Shown: in pieces, positions 40,612 through 51,609 of the stretch
Layout of the letters: each line of letters starts with the position of its first letter
Position numbering within the stretch: position 1 is the stretch's first letter
Assembly (NCBI GenBank): GCA_022749295.1
Contig: CP062007.1
Coordinates: 1,054,001 to 1,118,000 of the forward strand
Source of the DNA: Flavobacteriaceae bacterium GSB9
GTDB taxonomy: Bacteria; Bacteroidota; Bacteroidia; Flavobacteriales; Flavobacteriaceae
Direction of reading: 5' to 3'
DNA: 64,000 nucleotides
Notes under the pieces: generated by a model
Told to the model about the DNA's origin: nothing
Databases searched by the model: none
Seen by the model: the letters and a program-made list of their open reading frames with translations, nothing else
Made by a program: the position numbers and the translations under genes

Positions 40612-43600
40612 ATGGAAAAACCTACTAACGTCATCACGCTACTCGTTTTAGTCTTTTTACTTAGCATAAGTAGTTTTGCCCAAACCTACAAACCTTTTAC
40701 AGTTAGAGAAAACATAGATGTAAAAGGAAGTATGCTTGTCATTGGTAATTCAATTTTAGGGCAAGACAACCAACCTTTTAACGATTTATCACGTGACAAC
40801 CAAGATATTTCAATGCAATACATTGATATTGATGGAGATAACTCGACTTTTAGTTCAAGTAATGCAGATTTATTGTTACAACCGCAAGAAAATGGAGACC
40901 CTACCACATGTTATCGTGTTGCATACGCAGGACTTTATTGGGGCGCTGTTTTACAAAATGGAGATCGCTCAAACATAAACAACATTAAATTTAAATTACC
41001 CGGTAGTTCAACTTATAACGACATCACAGGAGAAATTATATATGATGCCATTGTGTCCCCAATTGTTACTGAAACTGGCGAACCAGGTAATACACCCTAT
41101 GCTTGCTATGCAGATGTTACCAACTTAATATCCAATCTATCCGTTATCGAAGGTACATATACTGTTGCCAATGTAACTTCTAGTTTGGGTTTTAATAATT
41201 CAACAGGGCTTTCTGCTGGTTGGTCGTTAATTGTTATTTACGAAGACCCAAACCTTCACACCAAATCATTTACAACTTATGACGGTTTTAGCCATATTTA
41301 TGATGGTCATCAAGAAACCGTTCCCGTATCGGGGTTTACCACCCCTCCTGCAGGGCCAATAGACTTACAGTTTGCTTATGGCACATTAGACGGAGATAGA
41401 ACAAAAAGGGCAACAAAACTTGAAATTAACGGTAAAGAGGTTACAACGCCTTTAAGACCGGCCAACAAATTCTTTGGTTCTGTAATAGAAAACTATAACG
41501 GTGTTTCATATCCCCGAAACCCATCAAGTGAAAATACTTTGGGCTATGACACTGGTTTTCTAGAAATTAAAAACTCAGAACCAGAGTTTATTAAAAACAA
41601 TGACACTTCGGCTGATTTCAGGTTACAAGTAGCTCGAGGTCAAGCTGACCCCATTTTTGCCTTTTTTTCTGCTTTTGCAGTTGATATTATTGCTCCAGAT
41701 ATTGAATTGACAAAAATTGTACTTGATGAAAATGGAAATAATATCGACGGCGATGATGTCATTTTAGGGCAGCGCGTGTTTTATGAAATTACCTATCAAA
41801 GTATTGGTAACGATAATGTAACGCAATTTACCATTAAGGATATCTTACCCGATAATATTATATTTGACCCTAGTACAGATATCGATTTAAGCAATGCTGG
41901 TGGCGCAACCTTACAATCATACGACCCTGCTACAAGAACCATAATTTTTAATGTTCCAGATAGTTCAGTAGAAGTAAACGATCCTGAATTTGTTATTCGA
42001 CTAGCGGTTCAGGTTGTTCCCAACTGCTATGATCTGGCTCAAGCTTGTAGCAATAAAATAATAAACCAGGCTTTTGCTACTTATCGCGGGGTTTTAAACA
42101 CAAATATTATTGAAGAAGAAGGTAGCTTCGCCAGTACAGAATGTTTAAGCGAGCCAGCACCAACTAATTTCTTAGTAGATATTTCAAACTGTAATTTCGA
42201 ACAAACCGAAGTTTTATGTGGTGACAGTGTAGAATTAACGGCCTTAGATGGTTACGATACCTACGCTTGGTCTACAAGCCCTAATGGTTCACCCGTTATC
42301 GGTAATGGTCAGTCATACACTGCTACAGAAACCGGAACCTACTACGTAACAAATACAACAAATTCAGACTGTCTTTCAGTTCAAGAAGTTTTTAATGTTA
42401 TTACCTACGGCAATGATATAACAAATCCTGTAATACCTTATGCTGATTTGCTTCCTGTTTGCCCTAACGATGGTAAAGTACTACCTTACATTTTTCTTTG
42501 TGGAGCAAATGATGAGCGTGTCATTAACACAGGGGTTAGCGATGCCGTTTCAATAATATGGGAACAGCTAGACGAAACGAGCTGCCCTGCGGTAGGTGTC
42601 GAAGATTGTGCCAACGAAAACGATACCTGTACATGGAACCAAGTGGCCACAGGATCTAATTATACTGCCAATACCTCTGGACAATTTAGATTAGTAATCA
42701 ACTATCCTGGAGGATGTTTTAATATTTTCTATTTTAACGTTTATACCAATATTTTAGAACCTACAATTAGCGCTAAAGACATTTTATGTTCAACACCTGG
42801 CCAGATTACTGTTGGCGGTACACCCTCTGGATATGAATACAGCTTAGACACTAATGGTCCGTGGCAAACTTCAAATATATTTGAAGTTAATGCTGCTGGT
42901 TACTATTCTGTATTTATTAGACAAGTTGGCGTTGAAACAAATCCTTGTATTTTTGAAACCCCTGAAGTTTACGTAAGACAAAGAGACTTTAATGTAACAT
43001 CAACAGTAATTCAACCAGTATGCTATGATGACAAAGGTTCTATTATGCTTGCAGTAAACAATGCGCTTCCACAATATTATTACAGTATATACAATGGCGT
43101 TACGTTAGTAAATAGTATTGGCCCAGTGACAGAAAGCGATTATAGGTTCGAAAACCTGAACCCAGGTTTTTATACGGTAAACGTTTCCACGGAAGACGGC
43201 TGTACCTACACCGAAGATATAGAAATTATCCAGCCACCATTATTAGAGGTTACCGCAGCTCTAACAGCTCCACTTACCTGTACCAATGGGGAGATTACGA
43301 TATACCCAACTGGCGGAACACCGCCATACACCTATTTCATTAATAGTAATTCTATTTCGCAGGACACTCCTGTCTATACAGTTACAGCACCCGGCGTTTA
43401 TGATATTACAGTTTACGATTTCAATAGCTGTATTGCAACAACCTCAATCACGGTCGAGTCGATTCCCGCCCCTGATTTCACGGTATCTCATACGGACATA
43501 GCCTGTGCAGATGCAGCAAATTCTGGTTCTATTGAGGTCAACGTGTCCAACCCCAATGGCAATACCCTAGAATATAGTATCGACAACGGCGCGACCTTCG

Positions 43601-46600
43601 CAGACTCGCCGGTGTTCAACGGGCTCACTGCGGGCACATACAACGTTGTTGTGCGCTACACCCTGGGCCCTGATATCTGCGAAACGTCGCCTCTGGCGGT
43701 GACCATAACCGCTGCCCCTCCGGTTACGGGCACGGCATCGGTAACGGCACCATTGACCTGTACGGGTAGCGGTGAGATTACCGTTAACGGCGTAATGGGC
43801 GGAACAGCACCATATATGTATAGTATTGATGGCGTTAATTTTCAAACAGGCAATACTTTCTCTGGATTAATAGATGGTACATATAATGTGTTTATTAGAG
43901 ATTCTAATAATTGCAGTATTGCTCTAGCTCCCATTACAATCGATTCATTAGACCCGCCAACTGATTTAAGTTTCAATAGTTCACCATTAGCCTGTCCTGA
44001 AAATACTTCAACGGTAACTTTATCAACAACAGGTGGGGTAACACCTCTTGAATATCAAATCATTGCACCTGCTGGTTCAGCTACGCCATATCAAGCATCA
44101 AATATTTTTACCGATTTAGCTCCAGATACTTATACATTTCAAGTAAGAGACGCTAATGATTGTACTTATAGCGAAACCTACACCATAACCCCATTACCTG
44201 CCATTACAGTTTTGGGTATTGTAGACAGTAACATTAGCTGTCTTGGTACTACAGATGGAGAAGCTACATTTACAATTTCTGGGACAACAAACTTTACATA
44301 TTCAGTGAATGGTAGTAGCTCAACGTCTGGCACTTCACCAATAAACCTAACAGGTTTAGGGGCTGGTAATTATACCTTAACCATTACCGATACAACAACC
44401 AATTGTACAACTTCTGATACAGTAACCATCGATGAACCAACAGCTTCTTTAGGGCTTTCATTGGCTTCATCTCCTATAACCTGCATTGCTTCTGGAAGTA
44501 TTACCATAAATGCTACTGGTGGCTGGGGAGGTTATACTTATGAACTACAACAACCCGATGCTACTATTATTGGACCACAGAACAGTAATGTTTTTACTGG
44601 ATTAACTCAAATAGGAACTTATACTGCAACTTTAACAGATGTAAATGGTTGTTCTGTGTCTGCAACAATAGACCTTATCGCTCCTACAAACCCTTTAGCA
44701 ACTATTGATGTAGCTTCTGATTTTTGTTTTGACCCTACTAATGGTGCAACTATAACCGTAAATGCTACAGGAGGGCAACCTCCTTATGAATACAGTATTA
44801 ATGGTGGGACTTTTGTAAGCAGCAATACCTTTGCCAACCTAGGACCAGGTACTTATAATATTACTATCAGAGACTCCTTTGGATGTACATTTGATATTCA
44901 AACACAAACCATAGCAGATCAACTTACTGCTACTGCAGCCTTGATTAAAGGACTTGATTGTTCAGTGACACCTAATGCTGAAGTAAACATTGCGGTTAAT
45001 GGTGGAACAGCCCCTTATGACTATGAAGTCTCATATAACGGAGGAGCCTATACTGGAGTTGGAAACCCTCCATATAGCTATAATAATGCACAAACAGGTA
45101 CTTATCAATACAGAATAACAGATTCGTTGGGCTGTACTACAACAACAAATGTAGTAACCGTTCAAGGTATTACAAACCCTTCTGCAACAGCCATTGCGAC
45201 TGACGTTTTCTGTAATGGCGACAATAGTGGTATTGTAACGATTGATATAGATGAAAACTTAGGTGTGCCTCCTTATACAATAAGTTTTAACGGCTCGGCA
45301 TTTACTTCTCAAACAGTTTATAATGGATTGGTTTCTGGAAGCTATAATTACATTGTTCGTGACAGTAATTCTTGTGAATTTAACGGAAGCGTAGTTGTAG
45401 GTGAGCCTACCGTAGTAAATATAGACAGTGAGACCATTACACCAATTACCTGTGGGGGATCTGGAAACATTTTAGGAGCCATTACCTTAACAAATGTATC
45501 TGGCGGAACACCAAATTACACCTACACATTATTAGATAGTTCTGGGAATTTGGCAACAACCTCTTCTACAAACCCCTTAGGACCAACATCCAGCACAAGT
45601 GTAACTTTTAATGACTTGAATTTTGGCAATTATTATTTAAGAATAGTCGATGCTAATGGCTGTGAGTTTAATTTTGGTCCATATTTGGTGGCTTCAGATG
45701 TTGACAACTTAGACATTTTTGCCAATGGAGGTGGAACTTGTATTGCTGGTGTAACCTATGATTTAAGTATTGTTAATGGTACTGGTCCATTTAGAATTCG
45801 TATTTACAATGGAAACCCAGTATTTAATCCAGGGGATGGAGTTTCCCCTAATGGGTTACCAACTTCAAACATTTCACCAAATGAAAGAAACCATCAGTTT
45901 ACAGGTTTACAATTTGATGTGAGTTATGTTTTTGAAGTTTTGGATACTAGCACAAATTGTACTTACATAGAGCAAGTCCCAGCAGTTGATAGTCCATCGG
46001 CCATTGACTTGACAGGTTCAGTTACCAATGTTACTTGTTATGAAGTGCCTGGTTTGAATGATGGCATATTCGATTTTACCGTGTCTGGTTATGATGGTAA
46101 TGAATTATCTTGGGAGGTTTTTAATAATTTATCTAATGCATCAACCGGCATAACAGGATTAGCCAATGGTTTAACTGGAGCTGACTATAGTGATACCATT
46201 GCAAACCTAGCACCAGGAGATTATTATTTATTGGTAACCGAAACTGATTTAGCTTCAACACAATGTACAGCTATAGTCTATTTCCAAATCGTACAACCAA
46301 CCGAGTTGTTACTTGCAGAAGTTATCAATACAAATGCAAATTGTAATCAAAATGCCCAAGTTGCTGTTAACGCGAGTGGAGGCACGCCTCCTTATGAGTA
46401 TGCCTTTGTGGAAGATGGTGTAATGCCTAATCCTGGAAATTGGACTAGTAACAATTTAGCCAATCTAGATGTTAACGTCAACACCAATTGGGATGTTTAT
46501 GTAAGAGACAGTAGCGGCTGCGACATCAGCATGCCCCTTGATGTTGTAATCAACCAAGATTCTGCACCCTCAGTAACCTTACCAACATTGGCTGATGATC

Positions 46601-49600
46601 AGTGTTCATCAAATGGTAGTTCTTATACCTTTACCGCTACACCTGGAGGCGGAGAAGTAACTCCGGTAATGTATAGCATCGATGGAGTTAGCTTCCAATC
46701 GAGCCCAACTTTTATAGTATCTTCTAGCGGCACTTATACTGTAACAATTAGGGATGGTAATGGCTGTACGGCTACAGATGATATTATAATTTATCCGCCA
46801 CTTAATGTTACACCTTCAGTAACTGCTTTAACTACTTGTCTAGACAATGACGGTGAAGTTACAGTAGAAGCATCTGGCGGCTCAGGAACTTATACTTACA
46901 GTATTAGTCCGAATCCTGCGTCAGTTAATCTAGCAGGGAATGTGTTTTCTGGAGTTCCCTCAGGAACTTTTACAATAACTATTAGCGATGATATTACAGG
47001 CTGCACAACAAGTGCTCCTGTTTCCTTAGACCCTGCTACACCTGTAACCTTTACAACAACCACAAGTGATGTAGTGTGCAATGGAGGTAATGAAGGAACA
47101 ATAACCGTTAATCTACCCGTAACTAATGACAATCCGCCTTATACCTATGAAATTATAGCGCCAATTGTTGTTGCCCCACAATCTTCTAATATATTTACTG
47201 GGCTATCTGCTGGAACTTATACAGTTCAAGTTAATTCAGGCAGAGGTTGTTCTTCAACTAATGATGCTGTTATTGGAGAACCCACAATGCTTTCCGTATC
47301 AGGTGTTGCTACAAATTTCAGTTGTGCAGCCGACAATTCTGTAAACACGTCAGTATTAACAATTACTGAGGCAGGAGGTACAGCTCCATACACTTATAGT
47401 ATTAATGGAACAAACTATTTTACATCAAACACTTTTGATATAATTGACACTGGCAGTGTTCAAAATATTGACATCTATGTTGTTGATGCTAACGGATGTA
47501 TGGCTACAAGTACCGTAAACATTAATCCGTTACCAACTTTGGATGCTGCATCTGTAGCAATAGCTACACCAATAGACTGTAATGGTACAGGTACAATTAC
47601 CATAAATGTTACTGGAGGGTCAGGCAATTTTACTTATGAAATGTTACCAAGTGGAACTCCGCAAGCCTCGAATACTTTCAGTATTTCAGAGCCAGGAGAT
47701 TATTATTTCCAAGTGAATGATTTAGACACGGGTTGTACGATTACAACTTCTGTTTTTACTGTCGTGCCATTTGACACTATTAACGTTGATGCTACAGCAA
47801 CCACTGAAGTTACATGTTTTGGTAATTCTGATGGCGCTCTGGAAATTAATTTAACAGGATATACGGGTGCTTTTACTTATGAAGTATTTGATAGTAATAA
47901 TGTTTCTGTTATTGCTTCAACCCCAACCAATACTTCAACAAACCCATTGGTAATTTCAGGGTTGCCTGGCGGTAATTATTATGTTGAAGTAATAGAAACA
48001 GATAGTCCTTTTTGTGCTACAAGATCCAATTTTGTTACCATAAATTCACCAAATAGCACTTTAAATCTAACACTAAGTGAGACCTCCAACGTGACCTGTG
48101 ATGATGGAAGAGGTACGATTTCGGCCGTTGCCAACGGCGGATGGGGTTCCTATGAATACGAACTCACTGGAGCGGCAATGGTAGGGTATTCCCCCAACGG
48201 AACATTTTACAACCTGTCGGCAGGCACCTATACCGTTACCGTAAGGGATGCCGGTGGCTGTATCGTCTCAGAGACCATTACCCTAGATCTGCCCGCGCCA
48301 ATCGACGCTACGGTTACCGCAAGCACCAATTTACTGGACTGTTTTGGGGACGACAACGCCTCCATAACGGTAAGCGCTACCGGCGGACAGGGCGATAATT
48401 ACACTTATACGCTCAACAGGGTGTCGCCAACGGTGAGCGCTTCCGGACCACAGACCAGCCCGGTGTTCAATAACCTGGGCGCTGGAACTTATAGCGTAAC
48501 GGTCACCGATGGCTATAACTGTGAATTTTTATCAGCCGATATCACCATCGACCAACCGACGCCCATTGAAGTGGATTTGGTAAAGGAAACATCCGCAACC
48601 TGTTTAACGGACGCTTCACTGACCTTGAGCGCCTCGGGCGGCACGGGCAGTTACGAATATAGCGGTACGGCGAACTTTGCTACTGTCCTGGGGACATTTG
48701 CAACATCGGTAACCTTTCCGGTCTCCGATGGCACCTATGTCTATTATGTGCGCGATGCGAACGGGTGTGCGGGAGCCGTTTCCAACGAAATCACCATCGC
48801 CCCCCTGCCTGAACTTGTTGTGGACTTGGATACCTCCAATGCCACGATCAACTGTGCCGGCGATGTTACCGGAGTTATCGTAGCGGAGGCACAGGGCGGC
48901 CTGGGCAATTATGTCTATACCCTCCAGGACGCTTCCGGGAACGATATCGATCCCGTAACCCAAGATAGCCCAGGGGTGTTCACCGAGCTTCCCGTTGGAA
49001 ACTACCAAGTGCAGGTGGAGAGCGGCGATTGCTTGGTTACAAGTGCACAAGTTACAATAACAGAGCCTTCGACGCCGCTGACGGCCAATTTTGTGGCCAC
49101 CAACGTGACCTGTCCGGGCACCAATAACGGCAGGCTGGAAATTACGGCCTCTGGTGGAACGGGCATTATAAAATATGCCATTTCGCCACAGTTGAACCAG
49201 TTCTTCGATGGACCGGTTTTCGAAAACCTGGCCCCGGGCGATTACCAGGCCATGGCACAGGACCAGCTGGGCTGTTTCGTGCTTTTCAATTTTACCATTG
49301 AAGATGCCGTTCCAGTAGCGCTCAGCATTGTACCGGGTTCCATTGTCCCAGAAGTATGCTCGGGAGATATGAACGGCGAGTTCAGTATAGAGATCTCCGG
49401 GGGCAACATGCCCTACAGTATCAGCCTGGACGATTATGAGGGCACGTACACCACGGGTGGAGCAGCACAGGCCCAATTTGACTTTTCGGGACTGGCCGGT
49501 GGCGACCACATCGTCTATGTGCGCGATGCCCTGGGCTGTGAGACCGAATGGAACATTACCTTCCCCGAATCGGTGGCGATAAATCCCGTTGCAGAGGTGG

Positions 49601-50280
49601 TTTTCGATTGTGTCAACAACATAGCGACCAATACCGTTACCGTTACCGTTGATGAGACCGTAGACCCTGCCGAACTGGACTATTCGCTAAATGGAGCCCC
49701 CTACCAGGCCAACAACGTTTTTGTGGACGTGCCGGCGGGCATGGGCCATTATATCGACGTAAGGCACTCCAACGGCTGTATCCAGCGTACCCAGGCCTTT
49801 GACGTGGAACAGTACGAACAGCTGCAGTTGGCCATCGATGACGGGGAGATTAACCAGATAGTGGCCGTGGCCACCGGTGGGGCAGAACCTTATGAATTTA
49901 CGCTCAACGGCGAGCCTTACGGCAGCGAGAGCACGTTTGCCATCTACCGATCGGGCGACTACACGGTCACCGTGACCGACAGCAACGGCTGTACGGCAAG
50001 CGCAACGCGCTATTTCGAGTACATCGACGTGTGCATACCCAACTACTTCGTGCCGCAGAACGGCGGTTGGGGGCCCGGGTGTACCGGACAGTACCGGAAC
50101 ATGACCTTCGATATCTTTGACCGCTACGGAAGGAAGATAGCCACACTGGGCGTCGATGAAAAATGGGACGGAACTTATAACGGAAAGGACCTGCCCACGG
50201 GCGACTACTGGTACGTGGTTAGGCTCAACGACCCCAACGACGACCGTGACTTCGTAGGGCACTTTACACTGTACAGATAA
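40612..50280 (+). CDS. SprB-like giant cell-surface adhesin with type B T9SS sorting domain
   Basis: 3222 residues. Signal peptide (about 1-24, ending SISSFAQ). Residues 25-360 are a unique head; about 360-500 hold a DUF11-like beta domain (IELTKIVLDENGNNIDGDDV); about 540-600 an Ig-like domain. From about 740 to 3120 I count some 28 modules of about 80 residues with the core GGxxPYxYSI...LxxGTYxVxVxDxxGC, the SprB repeat. The last 85 residues (IPNYFVPQNGG...GHFTLYR) are the gliding-motility-associated C-terminal domain that directs export and attachment by T9SS. SprB of Flavobacterium johnsoniae moves along the cell for gliding; adhesion or gliding is inferred here. GC content changes sharply within the gene. 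Confidence 0.9.
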   Translation: MEKPTNVITLLVLVFLLSISSFAQTYKPFTVRENIDVKGSMLVIGNSILGQDNQPFNDLSRDNQDISMQYIDIDGDNSTFSSSNADLLLQPQENGDPTTCYRVAYAGLYWGAVLQNGDRSNINNIKFKLPGSSTYNDITGEIIYDAIVSPIVTETGEPGNTPYACYADVTNLISNLSVIEGTYTVANVTSSLGFNNSTGLSAGWSLIVIYEDPNLHTKSFTTYDGFSHIYDGHQETVPVSGFTTPPAGPIDLQFAYGTLDGDRTKRATKLEINGKEVTTPLRPANKFFGSVIENYNGVSYPRNPSSENTLGYDTGFLEIKNSEPEFIKNNDTSADFRLQVARGQADPIFAFFSAFAVDIIAPDIELTKIVLDENGNNIDGDDVILGQRVFYEITYQSIGNDNVTQFTIKDILPDNIIFDPSTDIDLSNAGGATLQSYDPATRTIIFNVPDSSVEVNDPEFVIRLAVQVVPNCYDLAQACSNKIINQAFATYRGVLNTNIIEEEGSFASTECLSEPAPTNFLVDISNCNFEQTEVLCGDSVELTALDGYDTYAWSTSPNGSPVIGNGQSYTATETGTYYVTNTTNSDCLSVQEVFNVITYGNDITNPVIPYADLLPVCPNDGKVLPYIFLCGANDERVINTGVSDAVSIIWEQLDETSCPAVGVEDCANENDTCTWNQVATGSNYTANTSGQFRLVINYPGGCFNIFYFNVYTNILEPTISAKDILCSTPGQITVGGTPSGYEYSLDTNGPWQTSNIFEVNAAGYYSVFIRQVGVETNPCIFETPEVYVRQRDFNVTSTVIQPVCYDDKGSIMLAVNNALPQYYYSIYNGVTLVNSIGPVTESDYRFENLNPGFYTVNVSTEDGCTYTEDIEIIQPPLLEVTAALTAPLTCTNGEITIYPTGGTPPYTYFINSNSISQDTPVYTVTAPGVYDITVYDFNSCIATTSITVESIPAPDFTVSHTDIACADAANSGSIEVNVSNPNGNTLEYSIDNGATFADSPVFNGLTAGTYNVVVRYTLGPDICETSPLAVTITAAPPVTGTASVTAPLTCTGSGEITVNGVMGGTAPYMYSIDGVNFQTGNTFSGLIDGTYNVFIRDSNNCSIALAPITIDSLDPPTDLSFNSSPLACPENTSTVTLSTTGGVTPLEYQIIAPAGSATPYQASNIFTDLAPDTYTFQVRDANDCTYSETYTITPLPAITVLGIVDSNISCLGTTDGEATFTISGTTNFTYSVNGSSSTSGTSPINLTGLGAGNYTLTITDTTTNCTTSDTVTIDEPTASLGLSLASSPITCIASGSITINATGGWGGYTYELQQPDATIIGPQNSNVFTGLTQIGTYTATLTDVNGCSVSATIDLIAPTNPLATIDVASDFCFDPTNGATITVNATGGQPPYEYSINGGTFVSSNTFANLGPGTYNITIRDSFGCTFDIQTQTIADQLTATAALIKGLDCSVTPNAEVNIAVNGGTAPYDYEVSYNGGAYTGVGNPPYSYNNAQTGTYQYRITDSLGCTTTTNVVTVQGITNPSATAIATDVFCNGDNSGIVTIDIDENLGVPPYTISFNGSAFTSQTVYNGLVSGSYNYIVRDSNSCEFNGSVVVGEPTVVNIDSETITPITCGGSGNILGAITLTNVSGGTPNYTYTLLDSSGNLATTSSTNPLGPTSSTSVTFNDLNFGNYYLRIVDANGCEFNFGPYLVASDVDNLDIFANGGGTCIAGVTYDLSIVNGTGPFRIRIYNGNPVFNPGDGVSPNGLPTSNISPNERNHQFTGLQFDVSYVFEVLDTSTNCTYIEQVPAVDSPSAIDLTGSVTNVTCYEVPGLNDGIFDFTVSGYDGNELSWEVFNNLSNASTGITGLANGLTGADYSDTIANLAPGDYYLLVTETDLASTQCTAIVYFQIVQPTELLLAEVINTNANCNQNAQVAVNASGGTPPYEYAFVEDGVMPNPGNWTSNNLANLDVNVNTNWDVYVRDSSGCDISMPLDVVINQDSAPSVTLPTLADDQCSSNGSSYTFTATPGGGEVTPVMYSIDGVSFQSSPTFIVSSSGTYTVTIRDGNGCTATDDIIIYPPLNVTPSVTALTTCLDNDGEVTVEASGGSGTYTYSISPNPASVNLAGNVFSGVPSGTFTITISDDITGCTTSAPVSLDPATPVTFTTTTSDVVCNGGNEGTITVNLPVTNDNPPYTYEIIAPIVVAPQSSNIFTGLSAGTYTVQVNSGRGCSSTNDAVIGEPTMLSVSGVATNFSCAADNSVNTSVLTITEAGGTAPYTYSINGTNYFTSNTFDIIDTGSVQNIDIYVVDANGCMATSTVNINPLPTLDAASVAIATPIDCNGTGTITINVTGGSGNFTYEMLPSGTPQASNTFSISEPGDYYFQVNDLDTGCTITTSVFTVVPFDTINVDATATTEVTCFGNSDGALEINLTGYTGAFTYEVFDSNNVSVIASTPTNTSTNPLVISGLPGGNYYVEVIETDSPFCATRSNFVTINSPNSTLNLTLSETSNVTCDDGRGTISAVANGGWGSYEYELTGAAMVGYSPNGTFYNLSAGTYTVTVRDAGGCIVSETITLDLPAPIDATVTASTNLLDCFGDDNASITVSATGGQGDNYTYTLNRVSPTVSASGPQTSPVFNNLGAGTYSVTVTDGYNCEFLSADITIDQPTPIEVDLVKETSATCLTDASLTLSASGGTGSYEYSGTANFATVLGTFATSVTFPVSDGTYVYYVRDANGCAGAVSNEITIAPLPELVVDLDTSNATINCAGDVTGVIVAEAQGGLGNYVYTLQDASGNDIDPVTQDSPGVFTELPVGNYQVQVESGDCLVTSAQVTITEPSTPLTANFVATNVTCPGTNNGRLEITASGGTGIIKYAISPQLNQFFDGPVFENLAPGDYQAMAQDQLGCFVLFNFTIEDAVPVALSIVPGSIVPEVCSGDMNGEFSIEISGGNMPYSISLDDYEGTYTTGGAAQAQFDFSGLAGGDHIVYVRDALGCETEWNITFPESVAINPVAEVVFDCVNNIATNTVTVTVDETVDPAELDYSLNGAPYQANNVFVDVPAGMGHYIDVRHSNGCIQRTQAFDVEQYEQLQLAIDDGEINQIVAVATGGAEPYEFTLNGEPYGSESTFAIYRSGDYTVTVTDSNGCTASATRYFEYIDVCIPNYFVPQNGGWGPGCTGQYRNMTFDIFDRYGRKIATLGVDEKWDGTYNGKDLPTGDYWYVVRLNDPNDDRDFVGHFTLYR

Positions 50281-50311
50281 TCAAAGCAGCGCGACCCAAA
50301 AAAAGAACAAG

Positions 50312-51295
50312 ATGAAAAAAAGAACATTGACCGTATATTTTCTGCTTTTGGCCCTGACCAATACTTTTGGCCAGGAACTGAACCTGCCGGTATTCACACA
50401 ATACCTGGCGGACAACAACTTTGTGGTATCGCCCACCTATGCCGGTATTGGCGACAACCTCAAGCTGAGGGCCAACGGGCTCACCCAGTGGGTGGGCATC
50501 AAGGGCGCCCCAGACAACCAGTCGTTCTACGGCGACATCAGGATCGCCGACCGTACCGGCGTGGGACTGTCTCTTTACAACGACCGCAACGGGAACACCA
50601 TACAGACCGGGGCCAAGTTCTCCTTCGCCCATCACCTTATCTTGGACTATTATTCCAAGATGTACCTGTCTTTGGGCATATCCTATAACCTGAACAATTT
50701 CAGGATAGACATCAACAACTTCAACACCACCTACGAGAACCCGACCATAGACCCTTACGTGACCGACGACCGCAGGACCACCAACCATAACTTTGACGTG
50801 GGCGCACTGTTCAGGCTCAAGGGCTACTTCCTGAGCTTTAACGCCAACAACGTGCTGGACAAGGATTTTGACCAGTCCCTGAGGAAGCTCGAGCCCAACC
50901 TGCTGCTCAACTACCAGCTCTACACGGGGTACACCTTCAGGGGACCCAAGAAGAGCGGGCTCGAGTTCGAGCCGAGCATGTTCATGCAGATGTTCAGCAG
51001 CGACAAGCGATCAAGTACCGACGTGAATTTTAAGTTCAGAAAATACAATAGATATGGGGACTATTACTGGGCGGGCATATCGTACCGCTTTTTGAACGAC
51101 CAGTTTTTTAGGCCGCTCAACATCGGCCCCATGGTGGGATTCAAGAAATCCATTTTATATTTTGGGTACGCCTACCAGGTCACAACCAACGACCTATCGG
51201 GGTACAACTCCGGAACGCACGTGGTCACCATAGGCCTCGACTTCCTGCAGGGCATAAGCAACTGCCCATGTACACAGGACCCAGTGCACCATTAA
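50312..51295 (+). CDS. PorP/SprF-family type IX secretion outer-membrane protein
   Basis: 327 residues. Signal peptide (MKKRTLTVYFLLLALTNTFGQ), then ELNLPVFTQYLADNNFVVSPTYAGIGDNLKLRANGLTQWVGIKGAP, the standard PorP/SprF start, and a predicted outer-membrane barrel ending in VTIGLDFLQG. SprF is needed to export or hold its partner SprB, and the two genes are usually adjacent, as here (31 bases apart). The DNA is GC-rich like the last quarter of the adhesin gene, and unlike nearly all the rest of the window, so gene pair and sorting domain seem to share one history. Confidence 0.93.
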   Translation: MKKRTLTVYFLLLALTNTFGQELNLPVFTQYLADNNFVVSPTYAGIGDNLKLRANGLTQWVGIKGAPDNQSFYGDIRIADRTGVGLSLYNDRNGNTIQTGAKFSFAHHLILDYYSKMYLSLGISYNLNNFRIDINNFNTTYENPTIDPYVTDDRRTTNHNFDVGALFRLKGYFLSFNANNVLDKDFDQSLRKLEPNLLLNYQLYTGYTFRGPKKSGLEFEPSMFMQMFSSDKRSSTDVNFKFRKYNRYGDYYWAGISYRFLNDQFFRPLNIGPMVGFKKSILYFGYAYQVTTNDLSGYNSGTHVVTIGLDFLQGISNCPCTQDPVHH

Positions 51296-51609
51296 GATTC
51301 CTAGCATTATTTTTGGAAAACACCGTCCTGTTACTTAATAAATGATTGGGCAGTAAAATTGGAGTACTTATTTTAAAAAAAGAGTTTGATTATTTCTTTT
51401 TACCACTAAAAACTACAAAACCTTGCAAATCATATCGTTTGCGCGGTTTTTAACTTTTTTTGGTTTTCAACTTGCGCTTTTACTTATATTCAATGCTCTT
51501 TTCCATTTTGATAGAAAATGTAAAGTACAATTAGCAGCACATTATAACATAGTTTCGGTTAGTACAAAAATAATAAATTCCGTATCTTAGAGTAAATAAT
51601 GACATTACC
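51296..51609. other. Spacer after sprF
   Basis: 314 AT-rich bases holding the sprF terminator (51417-51451) and the upstream region of a small membrane-protein gene. No other coding frame is convincing. Confidence 0.4.
51417..51451 (+). terminator. Terminator of the adhesin-sprF pair
   Basis: Arms 51417-51429 and 51438-51450 pair over 13 positions with one mismatch and one G:T pair, loop of eight, followed by TTTT-rich sequence. It lies about 120 bases after the sprF stop. Confidence 0.6.

Noticed and set aside
43567-43845. Antisense open frame of 92 codons in the GC island
   Set aside because: Shadow of the GC-rich module; Arg/Gly-rich translation without motifs.
48616-49509. Long antisense open frame of 297 codons opposite the adhesin tail
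   Set aside because: It arises from the GC-rich, Gly/Thr/Asp-rich repeats on the plus strand, which rarely give stops in that frame. It has no recognisable domain, signal peptide or promoter.
40612-50280. CRISPR-like or simple tandem DNA repeat array
   Set aside because: The periodicity of about 240 bases is at protein level (SprB modules); DNA copies are diverged and there are no constant repeats with unique spacers.
49687-50788. Antisense open frames (191 and 174 codons) opposite the adhesin end and sprF
   Set aside because: Same cause as above: GC-rich sense codons. The translations look like no known protein and the sense genes are clear.
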